From positions 24,702 to 88,701 of the forward strand of contig DEHZ01000014.1 in the NCBI GenBank assembly GCA_002352205.1: a DNA stretch of 64,000 nt, in the 5' to 3' direction. The notes beneath the pieces were generated by a model, which was given only the letters and a program-made list of their open reading frames with translations, had not been told where the DNA came from and did not search any database. This stretch comes from Flavobacterium sp. UBA2787 (GTDB taxonomy: Bacteria > Bacteroidota > Bacteroidia > Flavobacteriales > Flavobacteriaceae). The translations under genes and the position numbers were made by a program. This document shows positions 32,946 to 42,313 of this stretch, in pieces (the first letter of the stretch is position 1; each line of letters starts with the position of its first letter).

Positions 32946-33566
32946 TTATTCCCTTATTTTGTTAGATTTTTTTAAAGCCTCAATCAGCTTTGGATGCTTT
33001 TTAAAATCAATTTTGCTGTCAGGTTCATTCATTCCATTTTCTATAAAAATAGGATATTCACTATCTTCTTTTGGTTCATGACTTTTAATTTGATGAACAT
33101 GAAGAATAGTATTCCAATTATTTTTATAAGATGAAAAAATACTCCAAAAATAACCGCCAAATATTGGAATTCCGTTTTCAGTAATTACAAATTGATGACC
33201 TTCTGTCATTTTGCCTTTTAATGAGCCAATTTTTCTTCCAGCAGATTTTTTGAATACAATTATATTTCTTTTTAAATCAAGATATTCAATTTCCTCGTCT
33301 TCAATAAAAGGTTTGTCTTCTAAAATACTTTTTGAAATGTCAAATTCACCAGCATAAACAAAATTCTTTTCTATTGTGTCATACGTTACATATTTAAAAT
33401 TTGCTGTGTCAATTTTCCATTCCACATTTTTTATATATTCTTTCAAAGGAATCCCTTTAATGTTTTCTGCTCTTGATTTCAGTAAGTAGATTTCTATTTT
33501 ACGTTCTTGTTTGGTACAAGAAAGTAGAATAATAAAGAGTGCGAAAAGAATACTGATTTTTTTCAT
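32946..33566 (-). CDS. Lipoprotein of unknown function
   Basis: The 206-residue protein has a lipoprotein signal (ISILFALFIILLSC, Cys17) and no domain I recognise. The mature part is rich in Lys, Glu and Ile with segments such as YLDLKRNIIVFKKSAGRKIG and GIPIFGGYFWSIFSSYKNN. The gene is bracketed by inverted copies of GTTACCGGC (32932 and 33582), extended by a partly matching GCTT, again suggesting an inserted single-gene unit. Confidence 0.7.
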   Translation of the reverse strand: MKKISILFALFIILLSCTKQERKIEIYLLKSRAENIKGIPLKEYIKNVEWKIDTANFKYVTYDTIEKNFVYAGEFDISKSILEDKPFIEDEEIEYLDLKRNIIVFKKSAGRKIGSLKGKMTEGHQFVITENGIPIFGGYFWSIFSSYKNNWNTILHVHQIKSHEPKEDSEYPIFIENGMNEPDSKIDFKKHPKLIEALKKSNKIRE

Positions 33567-33581
33567 AGCTGGTTTAAGCTT

Positions 33582-33672
33582 GCCGGTAACTTATATATAT
33601 GTCTGACAAAATCAGACTTATTTACCCCAAATTGGGTCTATATGTCTGACAATCGTCAGATTTATTTTCTCA
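33582..33672. repeat. Inverted GTTACCGGC copy and tandem TCTGAC hairpins
   Basis: GCCGGTAAC (33582-33590) is followed by two units 43 nt apart, each starting TATATGTCTGACAA (33596 and 33639). Each forms a small hairpin: GTCTGA-CAAAA-TCAGAC (33601-33617) and TCTGAC-AATC-GTCAGA. The remaining 33673-33824 is AT-rich with a small dyad at 33800-33814 and no convincing gene. Confidence 0.6.
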
Positions 33673-33824
33673 AATTTAATAAAAAAATCTTACAGATCAT
33701 CAAACGGACTTTTTATTTGTTGAATATTTTTGGTGCCAACGTGCGTATAAATTTCTGTTGTTTTGAGTAAGATCGTAAAGAATCAAATTGAATTTTAAAA
33801 ATAAGTTTCTTATTAGCACTCATT

Positions 33825-33924
33825 CGCGTTAGGGATAGAAGCGAAAAGCCCACAGCGAGGAGGCACGACGAGTGAGGACTTGCAGCGGATAGCCCGACCC
33901 GTAGCTTGCGGAGGGGAACGCCCC
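33825..33924. repeat. GC-rich 100-nt element
   Basis: A 100-nt segment with 64 G or C in an AT-rich neighbourhood. It contains two related phrases, GGATAGAAGCGAAAAGCCC and GCAGCGGATAGCCCG, and ends in GGGG-AACG-CCCC. From memory, similar CGGGCTATCCGCTGCAA / CTATCCCTAACG sequences recur between genes in many Flavobacterium genomes. It is either a dispersed repeat or a structured RNA. The open frame over it on the minus strand (33713-33964) has no protein-like features. Confidence 0.7.
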
Positions 33925-33934
33925 AAAAAAAGTA

Positions 33935-33961
33935 TAAAAAAAACCGCCAATTAGCGGTTTT
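33935..33961 (-). terminator. Terminator after the 2-oxoacid dehydrogenase gene
   Basis: An 8-bp stem, AAAACCGC / GCGGTTTT, with a six-base loop and a run of eight Ts on the minus strand, 10 nt past the stop. Confidence 0.9.
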
Positions 33962-33971
33962 CAATATAGCT

Positions 33972-36377
33972 TTAATATAAACATGGAAATTCTTTTGGAT
34001 TGACTTCGTGCATCATAGCATATACTTTTTCGTAGATGTCTTCAGCAGAAGGTTTGCAGAAATAATCGCCATCTGTTCCATACGCTGGACGGTGGGGTTG
34101 GGCAGCCAATGTTTGTGGTTTGCTGTCTAAATAATCATAGCCGTTTTGCACATCCAAGACTTGTTGCAGGATAAACGCAGAAGCACCTCCCGGAACGTCT
34201 TCATCTACCACTAAAAGACGGTTTGTTTGGGCTAAACTTTTCTTAATGTCATGGTTGATATCAAATGGTAAAAGTGATTGTATATCAATGATTTCGCAAT
34301 CAATTCCAACTTCTAACAATTCTTTTGCAGCTTGCTCTACTAAACGTAACGTTGAACCATAGGAAACGATGGTAATATCTGTTCCTTTTTTGATAGTTTC
34401 CACCACACCAATTGGCGTTTTAAACGCTCCTAAATTGGTTGGCATTTTTTCTTTTAAACGATATCCGTTCAAACACTCAATGAGCAAAGCCGGTTCGTCG
34501 GTTTCTAATAAAGTGTTATAAAATCCTGCTGCTTTGGTCATGTTTCTAGGCACCAACACGTGAATACCACGAACGGCATTAATAATCATTCCCATTGGTG
34601 AACCGGAATGCCAAACGCCTTCTAAACGATGTCCACGAGTACGAATAATCAAGGGTGCTTTTTGACGGCCTTTGGTACGGTATTGTAATGTTGCCAAATC
34701 ATCACTCATGATTTGAATGGCATACAGCAGATAATCTAAATATTGAATTTCGGCAATAGGGCGGAGGCCACGCATGGCCATTCCGATTCCTTGTCCTAAA
34801 ATGGTGGCTTCACGAATACCGGCATCGGCCACACGCATTTCGCCAAATTTTTCTTGCATACCTTCTAAACCTTGGTTTACATCGCCAATGTTTCCGGAAT
34901 CTTCTCCAAAAATCAAGACTTCAGGATGTTTGCTGAAAATGGCATCAAAGTTATCACGAAGTACTAAACGAGCATCTACCTCTTCGGCAGACGCATCATA
35001 AGTTGGTAATACTTCCTTTACCGAAGTTACTTGTTGAGCCGATTCAGAAAACAAATGCGAACTGAATTTCGGTTGGATTTTTGACATGTAGTTTTTAATC
35101 CACGTTGCCAATTGCGGTTGCGATTTTTCTCCCACTATCATGCGTAGCACTTTTCGGGCTGTGGTGATTATATCTTTGCGAATCGGTTCTTTAATATCTT
35201 TTAAGTCGTTGGCAAATTTTTGAATAAAAACTCGGTTCACACTTGTGGAAGCGATACTTTCCAACAAAGCAACTAATTCGTTTTGCTCTTTTTTGAAAGG
35301 TTCCACAAACGCTGTCCAAGCCGCTTTTTTGCCTTCTAAAACTTCTTTTTTAGTTACATTGTCAATTTCATCAATTTCTTCGGCAGTGGCAATGTTGTTG
35401 GCGATCATCCACAAACGTATTTGAGCCAAACAATCAAATTCGGCTTCCCAAGCTAATCGTTCTGCATTTTTGTAGCGTTCATGACTTCCCGAAGTAGAGT
35501 GACCTTGCGGTTGCGTTAATTCGCTTACGTGAATTAAAACCGGAACGTGTTCTTCGCGAGCAATTTGAGCGGCACGTTGATAGGTTCCTACCAAAGCGGC
35601 ATAATCCCATCCTAACACATTCATGATTTCGTACCCCTTATTGTCTTCGTCTCGTTGAAAACCTTTTAGGATTTCGGAGATATTTTCTTTGGTGGTTTGG
35701 TAGCGAGCATGCACGGAAATTCCGTATTCGTCATCCCAAACGCTCATGACCATTGGCACTTGAAGAACACCGGCTGCGTTGATAGTTTCAAAAAACAAAC
35801 CTTCGGAAGTACTTGCATTTCCAATCGTTCCCCAAGCTATTTCGTTTCCGTTATCGGAGAATTTATTTTTTTTCGGTAAAACCGATACATTTCTATAAAT
35901 TTTAGAAGCCTGAGCCAATCCTAACAATCGCGGCATTTGTCCGGCAGTAGGAGAGATGTCGGCACTTGAATTTTTTTGTTTGGTTAAATCGTTCCAGTTT
36001 CCGTTTTCGTCAAGTGAATGCGTAGCAAAGTGTCCGCCCATTTGTCGACCGGCACTCATTGGATCGTGTTCCAAATCGGTATGACCGTATAATCCGGCAA
36101 AAAACTGTTGAATGTTTAACTGACCAATTGCCATCATAAACGTTTGATCGCGATAATAACCTGAACGGAAATCACCATTTTTAAACGCTTTTGCCATGGC
36201 CAATTGCGGTACTTCTTTACCATCACCAAAAATACCAAATTTGGCTTTTCCGGTCAGCACTTCACGTCGCCCTAAAAGGGAACATTCTCTACTGGTAATT
36301 GCAATTTTGTAGTCGTTTAAAACTTCTGTTCGGAAATCTTCAAACGTCATGGCTTGTTTGGTTTCTGGTGCTGTCAT
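33972..36377 (-). CDS. Fused branched-chain 2-oxoacid dehydrogenase E1 alpha/beta
   Basis: The 801-residue thiamine-diphosphate enzyme has both E1 subunits in one chain. The alpha half (1-~430) has GQLNIQQFFAGLYGHTDLEHDPMSAGRQMGGH and the cofactor region WGTIGNASTSEG. The beta half (~460-801) has VLIFGEDSGNIGDVNQGLEGMQEKFG, DAGIREATILGQGIGMAMRGLRPIAEIQYLDYLLYA and VVDEDVPGGASAFILQQV. Fusions of this kind are usual in Bacteroidota and oxidatively decarboxylate branched-chain 2-oxoacids with E2 and E3 encoded elsewhere. It has its own promoter and terminator. Confidence 0.92.
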   Translation of the reverse strand: MTAPETKQAMTFEDFRTEVLNDYKIAITSRECSLLGRREVLTGKAKFGIFGDGKEVPQLAMAKAFKNGDFRSGYYRDQTFMMAIGQLNIQQFFAGLYGHTDLEHDPMSAGRQMGGHFATHSLDENGNWNDLTKQKNSSADISPTAGQMPRLLGLAQASKIYRNVSVLPKKNKFSDNGNEIAWGTIGNASTSEGLFFETINAAGVLQVPMVMSVWDDEYGISVHARYQTTKENISEILKGFQRDEDNKGYEIMNVLGWDYAALVGTYQRAAQIAREEHVPVLIHVSELTQPQGHSTSGSHERYKNAERLAWEAEFDCLAQIRLWMIANNIATAEEIDEIDNVTKKEVLEGKKAAWTAFVEPFKKEQNELVALLESIASTSVNRVFIQKFANDLKDIKEPIRKDIITTARKVLRMIVGEKSQPQLATWIKNYMSKIQPKFSSHLFSESAQQVTSVKEVLPTYDASAEEVDARLVLRDNFDAIFSKHPEVLIFGEDSGNIGDVNQGLEGMQEKFGEMRVADAGIREATILGQGIGMAMRGLRPIAEIQYLDYLLYAIQIMSDDLATLQYRTKGRQKAPLIIRTRGHRLEGVWHSGSPMGMIINAVRGIHVLVPRNMTKAAGFYNTLLETDEPALLIECLNGYRLKEKMPTNLGAFKTPIGVVETIKKGTDITIVSYGSTLRLVEQAAKELLEVGIDCEIIDIQSLLPFDINHDIKKSLAQTNRLLVVDEDVPGGASAFILQQVLDVQNGYDYLDSKPQTLAAQPHRPAYGTDGDYFCKPSAEDIYEKVYAMMHEVNPKEFPCLY

Positions 36378-36402
36378 AAGTCAAAAAAATTCTTGTAATG
36401 AA

Positions 36403-36431
36403 CAAATTTAAGTAAAAACTTGGAAAAACAA
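36403..36431 (-). promoter_or_regulatory. Promoter of the 2-oxoacid dehydrogenase gene
   Basis: On the minus strand, TTG (36431-36429), 18 nt, TAAATTTG (36410-36403), 26 nt before the ATG. Confidence 0.75.
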
Positions 36432-36563
36432 TACAATCTAGATAAAAATAAATTTATACTATTGATAAAAAAAATGTTGATATGGGATGTATGTTTGTAT
36501 TTTTAATTGAAAAATACTCGTATTGATGAATAAAATGTAATTTATTAGAGATTTTTCAATCAA

Positions 36564-39401
36564 TTAAAACCATTTTCGAGTAAATAAACTGACTAACACA
36601 TTCGGACTTAAAGTTACCATAAATCGGATGCGTTCTCCGTAATTTTTATTATCAACTTCCCAACCGTTGGAAGAGTAAATTGGGAAATAAAGTTCAAAAT
36701 AATCGGTAACTAAATTTAATCGGATTCCGCTATCATAGACAAATTTGGCGGATTCGTTTTCGTTTTTTAAAGCACCTATGTCGCCATATACTTCAATCCA
36801 ATTCCAAATATTAACGCTTGTATTTAAAGTTGTAATCCATTGATTGGCAAAAGGTGTATCGAGTTGTGATTTAAAAGCACCTTCGGCAACAATGTATTGT
36901 TGACTGAATAAACCGGATGTTTCAGAGCGTCCATACAAACCATAATCAAACATATAATCGGTTGGTCGATCTAATGCAAAACTAAAGAAATCGGAATTTG
37001 TTTTTCGGTATAAAAATGATCCTGCATAAAAACGAAGATTGACTTGTCTGTTACTTTCAAAAAGTTTTCGGTATTCGAGTTCAACGGAAGCTTTTCCGAA
37101 GGAATTGGCTATTTGTAAATCTGTTCTAAAGCCAAAATGATTTTTTACTTCCGTTTTTACATTAAAATACCGAATGTTAAAAATGGAATAATTTTCATTT
37201 CTTCCCTCAAGCGAAACAAACGGTGATTCCTCTCGTTCAACAATAACTTGTCTAATCATAAGTGATTCTTTTCTGTTATCGCGATAGTTATCCGGCCGCT
37301 TGAAGAACTGTATCATCGGATTAAAACGAATGTAGCTGGCATCCTGTGCATAATCAAAGAATTGACCTGAAAACTGGTAACGAATGAGGTAAATGTTGCT
37401 TTCTCTTCGAAATTGATTCCCAACAACACGAAAGTTTCCAATCATTTTTTGAGTTAAAGTTGAGTAAGCAGGATTAACATCAAAAATTATGGGCTTGTCT
37501 AAAAAAGTTTTATTGTGAAAACGCATTCCGGGCATCAATCCATTGTAAAGATTGTATTCCAAGGTTGGCACATAGAGTATCTGGTTATGGTAAGGATCCT
37601 CGAGATCTTTTAAAAAATTAAATTTAAGAGGTCGGTCATTAAACGAATAATCTTTGAGCGATTTCCAGTTATTTCGTAAATTATATTCAGGAACTTCGTT
37701 TTCATAATTCAGCACAATCCGGTCGGCATCGTTTCGACTCGTTGTGATAGTACTGTCGCCTTTTATATTTTGAAGCCATTCTTTAAATACAACTTTACCC
37801 TCTTTTAAACCAAAAATAGGGATTGGAACAACTACTCCGGTTTTATTTCGAACTGTAAAAGTAATGCTGTCCTCTGTTTTGGAAACATCTGTGAACTTAT
37901 AATCAACAATATCTCTGGAATTTATAATCGTATCAAAAAACCAATCGATGTTGTTTGGACAATTTTGCCTAAGTATGTTTTCAAAATCTTTTTCTGAGGT
38001 TTGTTGGTTGCGGTTTAATTCTACAAACGAATGAATACTTTTGGAGGCTAAATTATTTCCACAATAATCATCAAGGTATTTTAAACTTAAACCGGCACGA
38101 TATTTTCCGGCAATTTGTTCGTTGAATTTAAGCAAAGAATTTTTGGGATTTCCGATGGGCTGGTCTAAATTTTTTCTGGCCATCAACAAATAATAATAAC
38201 TGTATTGTTCGTTGAAATCTAAATTAAATAAGTTGAAACCTTTAAGAATTTTGAGTTTAGAGATGTTTCCCATCATTTTCATGTCAGGATAATGTTCATC
38301 AATATATTTCATCATAATGTGCACCTGAATTGCATCATAAATCCAATTATCTTCGCGAGCGTTAAGCTTTAAATTATTTTTTAAATATCTGTTTACGTAG
38401 GTTTTTAGAAACTTAATTTCATATAAAAAATTATCAGGATAGGGACTGATAAAAGCAGGAAGTTGATTTAATCCATAGAATGGATTTCGTTCATAATCAG
38501 CTTGCGATACAATTATGGTTGAGTTACTGGATGAACCAATATTTTCATTAGCAAATTTTACAATTTTATCAATAATTACAGCTTTTTGAATATCATCAAG
38601 GCGATTGTCTTTTAGGTTGGTATAAACATCAGCGATTGAATTTTTATAACGATTGAAAGAGATGATTTCTTCTGTATAAATGCTGAAATCCACTCTGTCT
38701 TTTCCTTCTAAGGTATAAATGGTATGTTTTCCATTTTTTTCAGATGAAATAAAAGTCAAGTCAGTAAAAAGCTTTTGATTTTGTGGTGTTTTGAAAGTGA
38801 CATTATAATCAGATGGAGCATTAGTTATATCATCTACGTTATAATTACTATTCATGCAAAACTCATTGTTTTCAAATCTTGCAGGAGTTAAAAACCAATT
38901 TTTAAGATTAAAACCACCTTCGTTAGTATAACCATATTTAGTGAATTTATCACTTGGAATTTTAACACGATAGGTGAGGTTGAATTTAACTTTTTCATTT
39001 GGACCTAACTTTTCACTTAGTGTTACTTCTATCAAATCCGGATGCCTTTCGGGTCGGCACCAATTTAAAAATGATTTGTTTTCATGAATAATGGTTAAAT
39101 CGGATGTATTTCCTCTTTCATATGGTTTAGCCAAATGAAAACTTCTTACAAATTCATCCGAAAAACGTTTGGCAAGCGGCGTGTTTTTATCTGAAAAGGC
39201 ATTATTCCAATCATTCAAAATGATTTTACTAAGACTGTCTGTTCCTGTATTTTGAAAAATAATTTCCTGTTGAACGGTTAGTGATTTTTGTTCCGGAAGC
39301 AATTCAACATAAAGTGAGTTACTGTTTTGAGCAAATAAACACTTACCAATCAACAAAGTAGAAAGGCAAAAGATAATTTTAATAAAAGAATTCAACTGCA
39401 A
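36564..39401 (-). CDS. M1-peptidase-like outer-membrane protein without zinc motif
   Basis: A 945-residue exported protein with signal peptide LLIGKCLFAQ. Residues about 30-560 follow the layout of M1 aminopeptidases, with an N-terminal beta saddle and then a helical domain. The HEXXH-(18)-E zinc motif cannot be found; the expected region reads FLYEIKFLKTYVNRYLKNNL. The last ~350 residues alternate as a beta-barrel and end in FTRKWF, with a terminal Phe as in outer-membrane proteins. It is probably a non-catalytic surface or assembly protein. No ATG exists near the start; a TTG at 39401 is used. A TATCTTTC element lies 12 nt upstream. Confidence 0.75.
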   Translation of the reverse strand: MQLNSFIKIIFCLSTLLIGKCLFAQNSNSLYVELLPEQKSLTVQQEIIFQNTGTDSLSKIILNDWNNAFSDKNTPLAKRFSDEFVRSFHLAKPYERGNTSDLTIIHENKSFLNWCRPERHPDLIEVTLSEKLGPNEKVKFNLTYRVKIPSDKFTKYGYTNEGGFNLKNWFLTPARFENNEFCMNSNYNVDDITNAPSDYNVTFKTPQNQKLFTDLTFISSEKNGKHTIYTLEGKDRVDFSIYTEEIISFNRYKNSIADVYTNLKDNRLDDIQKAVIIDKIVKFANENIGSSSNSTIIVSQADYERNPFYGLNQLPAFISPYPDNFLYEIKFLKTYVNRYLKNNLKLNAREDNWIYDAIQVHIMMKYIDEHYPDMKMMGNISKLKILKGFNLFNLDFNEQYSYYYLLMARKNLDQPIGNPKNSLLKFNEQIAGKYRAGLSLKYLDDYCGNNLASKSIHSFVELNRNQQTSEKDFENILRQNCPNNIDWFFDTIINSRDIVDYKFTDVSKTEDSITFTVRNKTGVVVPIPIFGLKEGKVVFKEWLQNIKGDSTITTSRNDADRIVLNYENEVPEYNLRNNWKSLKDYSFNDRPLKFNFLKDLEDPYHNQILYVPTLEYNLYNGLMPGMRFHNKTFLDKPIIFDVNPAYSTLTQKMIGNFRVVGNQFRRESNIYLIRYQFSGQFFDYAQDASYIRFNPMIQFFKRPDNYRDNRKESLMIRQVIVEREESPFVSLEGRNENYSIFNIRYFNVKTEVKNHFGFRTDLQIANSFGKASVELEYRKLFESNRQVNLRFYAGSFLYRKTNSDFFSFALDRPTDYMFDYGLYGRSETSGLFSQQYIVAEGAFKSQLDTPFANQWITTLNTSVNIWNWIEVYGDIGALKNENESAKFVYDSGIRLNLVTDYFELYFPIYSSNGWEVDNKNYGERIRFMVTLSPNVLVSLFTRKWF

Positions 39402-39494
39402 TTTTTTAGGTTGAAAGATATTAAATTATTTGCATCAAAATGTTATTAAAATGTTTAAATTGTTAAAAATACCACCTCTTCAGCTTAAATTCAG

Positions 39495-39502
39495 TAAATT
39501 TG
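39495..39502 (+). promoter_or_regulatory. TAnnTTTG element of the secreted endonuclease gene
   Basis: TAAATTTG lies 17 nt before the ATG at 39519. The -33 region is not conserved. Confidence 0.55.
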
Positions 39503-39518
39503 TCCAAACTAAATACTT

Positions 39519-41480
39519 ATGACAAAAAGATTACATCTTTGGGTCTGCCTTCTATTGCCATTTTGTTTCTATTCGCAAGTGGTAATTAATGAAGTAGACG
39601 CAGATACTCCTGGCCTTGACGTTTTAGAAATTATAGAATTAAAATCGGAAACGCCTTATTTTGCTTTAGATGGCTACATACTAGTTCTTTTTAATGGTGG
39701 TTCCGGCTCAGGTACTTTAAGCTACTATACGATTGACTTAAATGGTTTAGTAACAGATGGAAATGGGATTGTTCTTTTAGGAAATTCGCAGGTTAATCCA
39801 TCGCCATCCAGACTTTTTCCTCAAAATACTGTACAAAACGGTCCGGATGCAATAGCCATTTACCAAGATGTTATTGATACTTTCCCTATTGATACTCCGG
39901 CAACAACTACAAATTTGATTGACGCTTTGATTTATGGTAATAATGCTACTCAAGCAACAGCTCTTCAAAACGCATTGAATATTTTTGTTCAAACTAATGA
40001 AAATGCGAATGGCTTAGCTGCTTCTCAATCTATTCAAAGAAAAAATGATGGTACTTATGAAGTAAAAGCACCAACTCCACGAGCAAATAATGATGGAAGC
40101 GGAATTGTTTATAATGGTATTGAAGTGATAACATCTACATCTTTAGTCAATGAAGGTGAAAGTGTAACAATTTCTTTTGAAACAGATACTCCGGTTGCTG
40201 AAACGTTAAATTTCACTTTAAACCTAAACAACGGAACATTTACAACAGCCGATTTTACAGGAAATCTTTCTTTAACAATTCCTATGGGAAGTTCATCTGC
40301 ATCAACACAAATTCAAGTTACAAATGACGGAATTAATGATGGTGATGAAGAAATGTCTATTGTTGTTGGTTCTTTGCCTGAAGGATATATCACATTAAAC
40401 AATAGTGTAATAGTTCGTGTGTTGGATGTTAATTTTCAAGAATCCGATTGGGGAACACCAATGGTTCCAACCTTTGGTAATGTTAATAGCACTGCACCGG
40501 CAGGTTATTATGATTCTTTAGAAGGTCTTTCAGGAGCAGCATTAAAACAAGCAGTTCAAGATATTATTGCTGATCCGAATGTTGTTCGTGCTCATTCCTA
40601 TGGAGATGTAGTTGAAATTTTATTCAACGCCGATCAAAATCCGGCAAACAATAATCAAGTTTGGTTAATGTATGTGGAACGTCCGCAAACAAAAATTGAC
40701 TACCAAACCGGAGCAAGTATTGTTGGCTTTTGGAATCGTGAACACATTTGGCCTCAATCAAGAGGTGGTTTTTCGGGAGGAACTTCTTCGTTTCCAGACG
40801 GTATTGATATTTGGTTACCAACTAATGCAGATGATATTCTAACCGGACATTCTGATGCTCATCACTTAAGAGCAGAAGATGGACAGGAAAATAGCTCTAG
40901 AGGAAACCGTGATTATGGATTAAGCGATTACAATGGTCCTAATGGAAATGTAGGTTCTTGGAAAGGTGATGTGGCTCGTTCTCTGTTTTATATGGCTGTT
41001 CGTTACAATGGTTTGAATTTAGTGAATGGAAATCCGCCAGACAATACAATGGGTCAAATGGGTGATTTAGCTTCTTTGTTAACGTGGAATGAAACTGATC
41101 CTTCGGATGATTTCGAAATGAATCGAAATAATTACATTTATACTTGGCAAATGAACCGCAATCCGTTCATCGATTATCCGGAATTAGCTAACTATATTTT
41201 TGGTTCTAATTTTGGTGATCAATGGTTTGCTCCGTTAAGTTTAGAGGATAATAATTTTAGTGATGTAAAAGTGTATCCAATCCCTGCAAAAGATGAAATC
41301 AATATCAGTGGAATTGAAAATGATGCGAATGTGACAATTTTTTCATTGGAAGGAGTTCAAGTTTATCAATCTAAAATTAACGGATTTACGCAATTGAATT
41401 TGAATTTAGCTTCAGGAATGTATTTGATGAACATCGAAACGGATAATCAAAAATTGACTAAGAAAATCATCATAAAATAA
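39519..41480 (+). CDS. Secreted endonuclease I with T9SS sorting domain
   Basis: A 653-residue secreted nuclease. Order: signal peptide (LLLPFCFYSQ), lamin-tail-like domain (VVINEVDADTPGLDVLEIIEL, ~20-190), Calx-beta-like domain (~200-305), endonuclease I domain with NREHIWPQSRGG and DAHHLRAEDGQENSSRGNRDYG (~330-560), and a type A T9SS C-terminal domain (VKVYPIPAKDEINISG ... GMYLMNIETDNQKLTKKIIIK). The nuclease His-Asn set fits the Vvn/NucM beta-beta-alpha metal fold. It is likely to degrade external DNA for nutrients. Confidence 0.93.
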   Translation: MTKRLHLWVCLLLPFCFYSQVVINEVDADTPGLDVLEIIELKSETPYFALDGYILVLFNGGSGSGTLSYYTIDLNGLVTDGNGIVLLGNSQVNPSPSRLFPQNTVQNGPDAIAIYQDVIDTFPIDTPATTTNLIDALIYGNNATQATALQNALNIFVQTNENANGLAASQSIQRKNDGTYEVKAPTPRANNDGSGIVYNGIEVITSTSLVNEGESVTISFETDTPVAETLNFTLNLNNGTFTTADFTGNLSLTIPMGSSSASTQIQVTNDGINDGDEEMSIVVGSLPEGYITLNNSVIVRVLDVNFQESDWGTPMVPTFGNVNSTAPAGYYDSLEGLSGAALKQAVQDIIADPNVVRAHSYGDVVEILFNADQNPANNNQVWLMYVERPQTKIDYQTGASIVGFWNREHIWPQSRGGFSGGTSSFPDGIDIWLPTNADDILTGHSDAHHLRAEDGQENSSRGNRDYGLSDYNGPNGNVGSWKGDVARSLFYMAVRYNGLNLVNGNPPDNTMGQMGDLASLLTWNETDPSDDFEMNRNNYIYTWQMNRNPFIDYPELANYIFGSNFGDQWFAPLSLEDNNFSDVKVYPIPAKDEINISGIENDANVTIFSLEGVQVYQSKINGFTQLNLNLASGMYLMNIETDNQKLTKKIIIK

Positions 41481-41509
41481 AAAACGAACCTACTTTATAG
41501 ATTCGTTTT
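41481..41509 (+). terminator. Hairpin after the endonuclease gene
   Basis: AAAACGAA / TTCGTTTT, an 8-bp stem immediately after the stop, ending in a short T-run. Confidence 0.7.
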
Positions 41510-41516
41510 AGAAAAG

Positions 41517-41553
41517 AAAAACCGCAGATTCAATTGAAATTTGCGGTTTTTTT
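41517..41553. terminator. Bidirectional terminator
   Basis: AAAAACCGCA and TGCGGTTTTTTT flank a self-complementary loop, with A and T runs on the two sides. It separates the convergent endonuclease and LOG genes. Confidence 0.88.
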
Positions 41554-41557
41554 ATGT

Positions 41558-42283
41558 TTAGAAATTCGGACTCAAATTGTACTTTTTGTAGAATGCATCG
41601 AGCACTTCAACTACTTCATCTTCGGTATCAACTAATTTGATTAGGTTCATATCATCCGGACTTGCATTTTTCTGCTTGTCAATCATTACATTTTTTATCC
41701 AATCTAATAAACCTGACCAATATTCTGTTCCCACCAAAATAATTGGAAATTTACCAATTTTTTTGGTTTGGATTAAGGTGATGGCTTCAAACAATTCATC
41801 CAATGTCCCAAATCCGCCGGGCATTACTACAAATCCTTGCGAATATTTGACAAACATTACTTTTCGAACGAAGAAATAATCAAAATTCAAATTTTTATCT
41901 TTATCAATATATGGATTAAAATGTTGCTCAAAAGGCAATTCAATATTTAATCCAACCGAAGTTCCTTCGCCTCGATGAGCTCCTTTATTTCCTGCTTCCA
42001 TAATTCCCGGACCACCGCCGGTTATTACACCATAACCTGCTTTACTAATTTTATATGCTACACTTTCGGCTAATTCATAATATTTTTCGCCCGGTTTTGT
42101 TCTCGCAGATCCAAAAATGGATACACACGGACCAATTCTGGCCATACTCTCGTAACCATTTACAAATTCGGACATGATTTTAAAAATCGCCCAAGAATCA
42201 TTTGTTCTTATTTCATTCCAGTTTTTCTGTTTGAATTTAGCCTGGATTCTATCATCTTCATTTTCGTAATTATGTACTGACAT
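41558..42283 (-). CDS. LOG-family (TIGR00730) phosphoribohydrolase
   Basis: The 241-residue Rossmann-fold protein has the LOG signature: GYGVITGGGPGIMEAGNKGA and VMPGGFGTLDELFEAITLIQTKK. Members hydrolyse nucleoside monophosphates, cytokinin riboside monophosphates in plants; in bacteria AMP or related nucleotides are likely substrates. It follows uvrA by 30 nt in the same direction and may be co-transcribed with it, and it ends at a bidirectional terminator. Confidence 0.92.
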   Translation of the reverse strand: MSVHNYENEDDRIQAKFKQKNWNEIRTNDSWAIFKIMSEFVNGYESMARIGPCVSIFGSARTKPGEKYYELAESVAYKISKAGYGVITGGGPGIMEAGNKGAHRGEGTSVGLNIELPFEQHFNPYIDKDKNLNFDYFFVRKVMFVKYSQGFVVMPGGFGTLDELFEAITLIQTKKIGKFPIILVGTEYWSGLLDWIKNVMIDKQKNASPDDMNLIKLVDTEDEVVEVLDAFYKKYNLSPNF

Positions 42284-42313
42284 TTTCTTCTATTTTTTAA
42301 TTAAACAAACGTG

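Noticed and set aside
33713-33964. Open frame of 83 codons on the minus strand
   Set aside because: It runs over the GC-rich repeat and the terminator of the 2-oxoacid dehydrogenase gene and shows no protein-like pattern.
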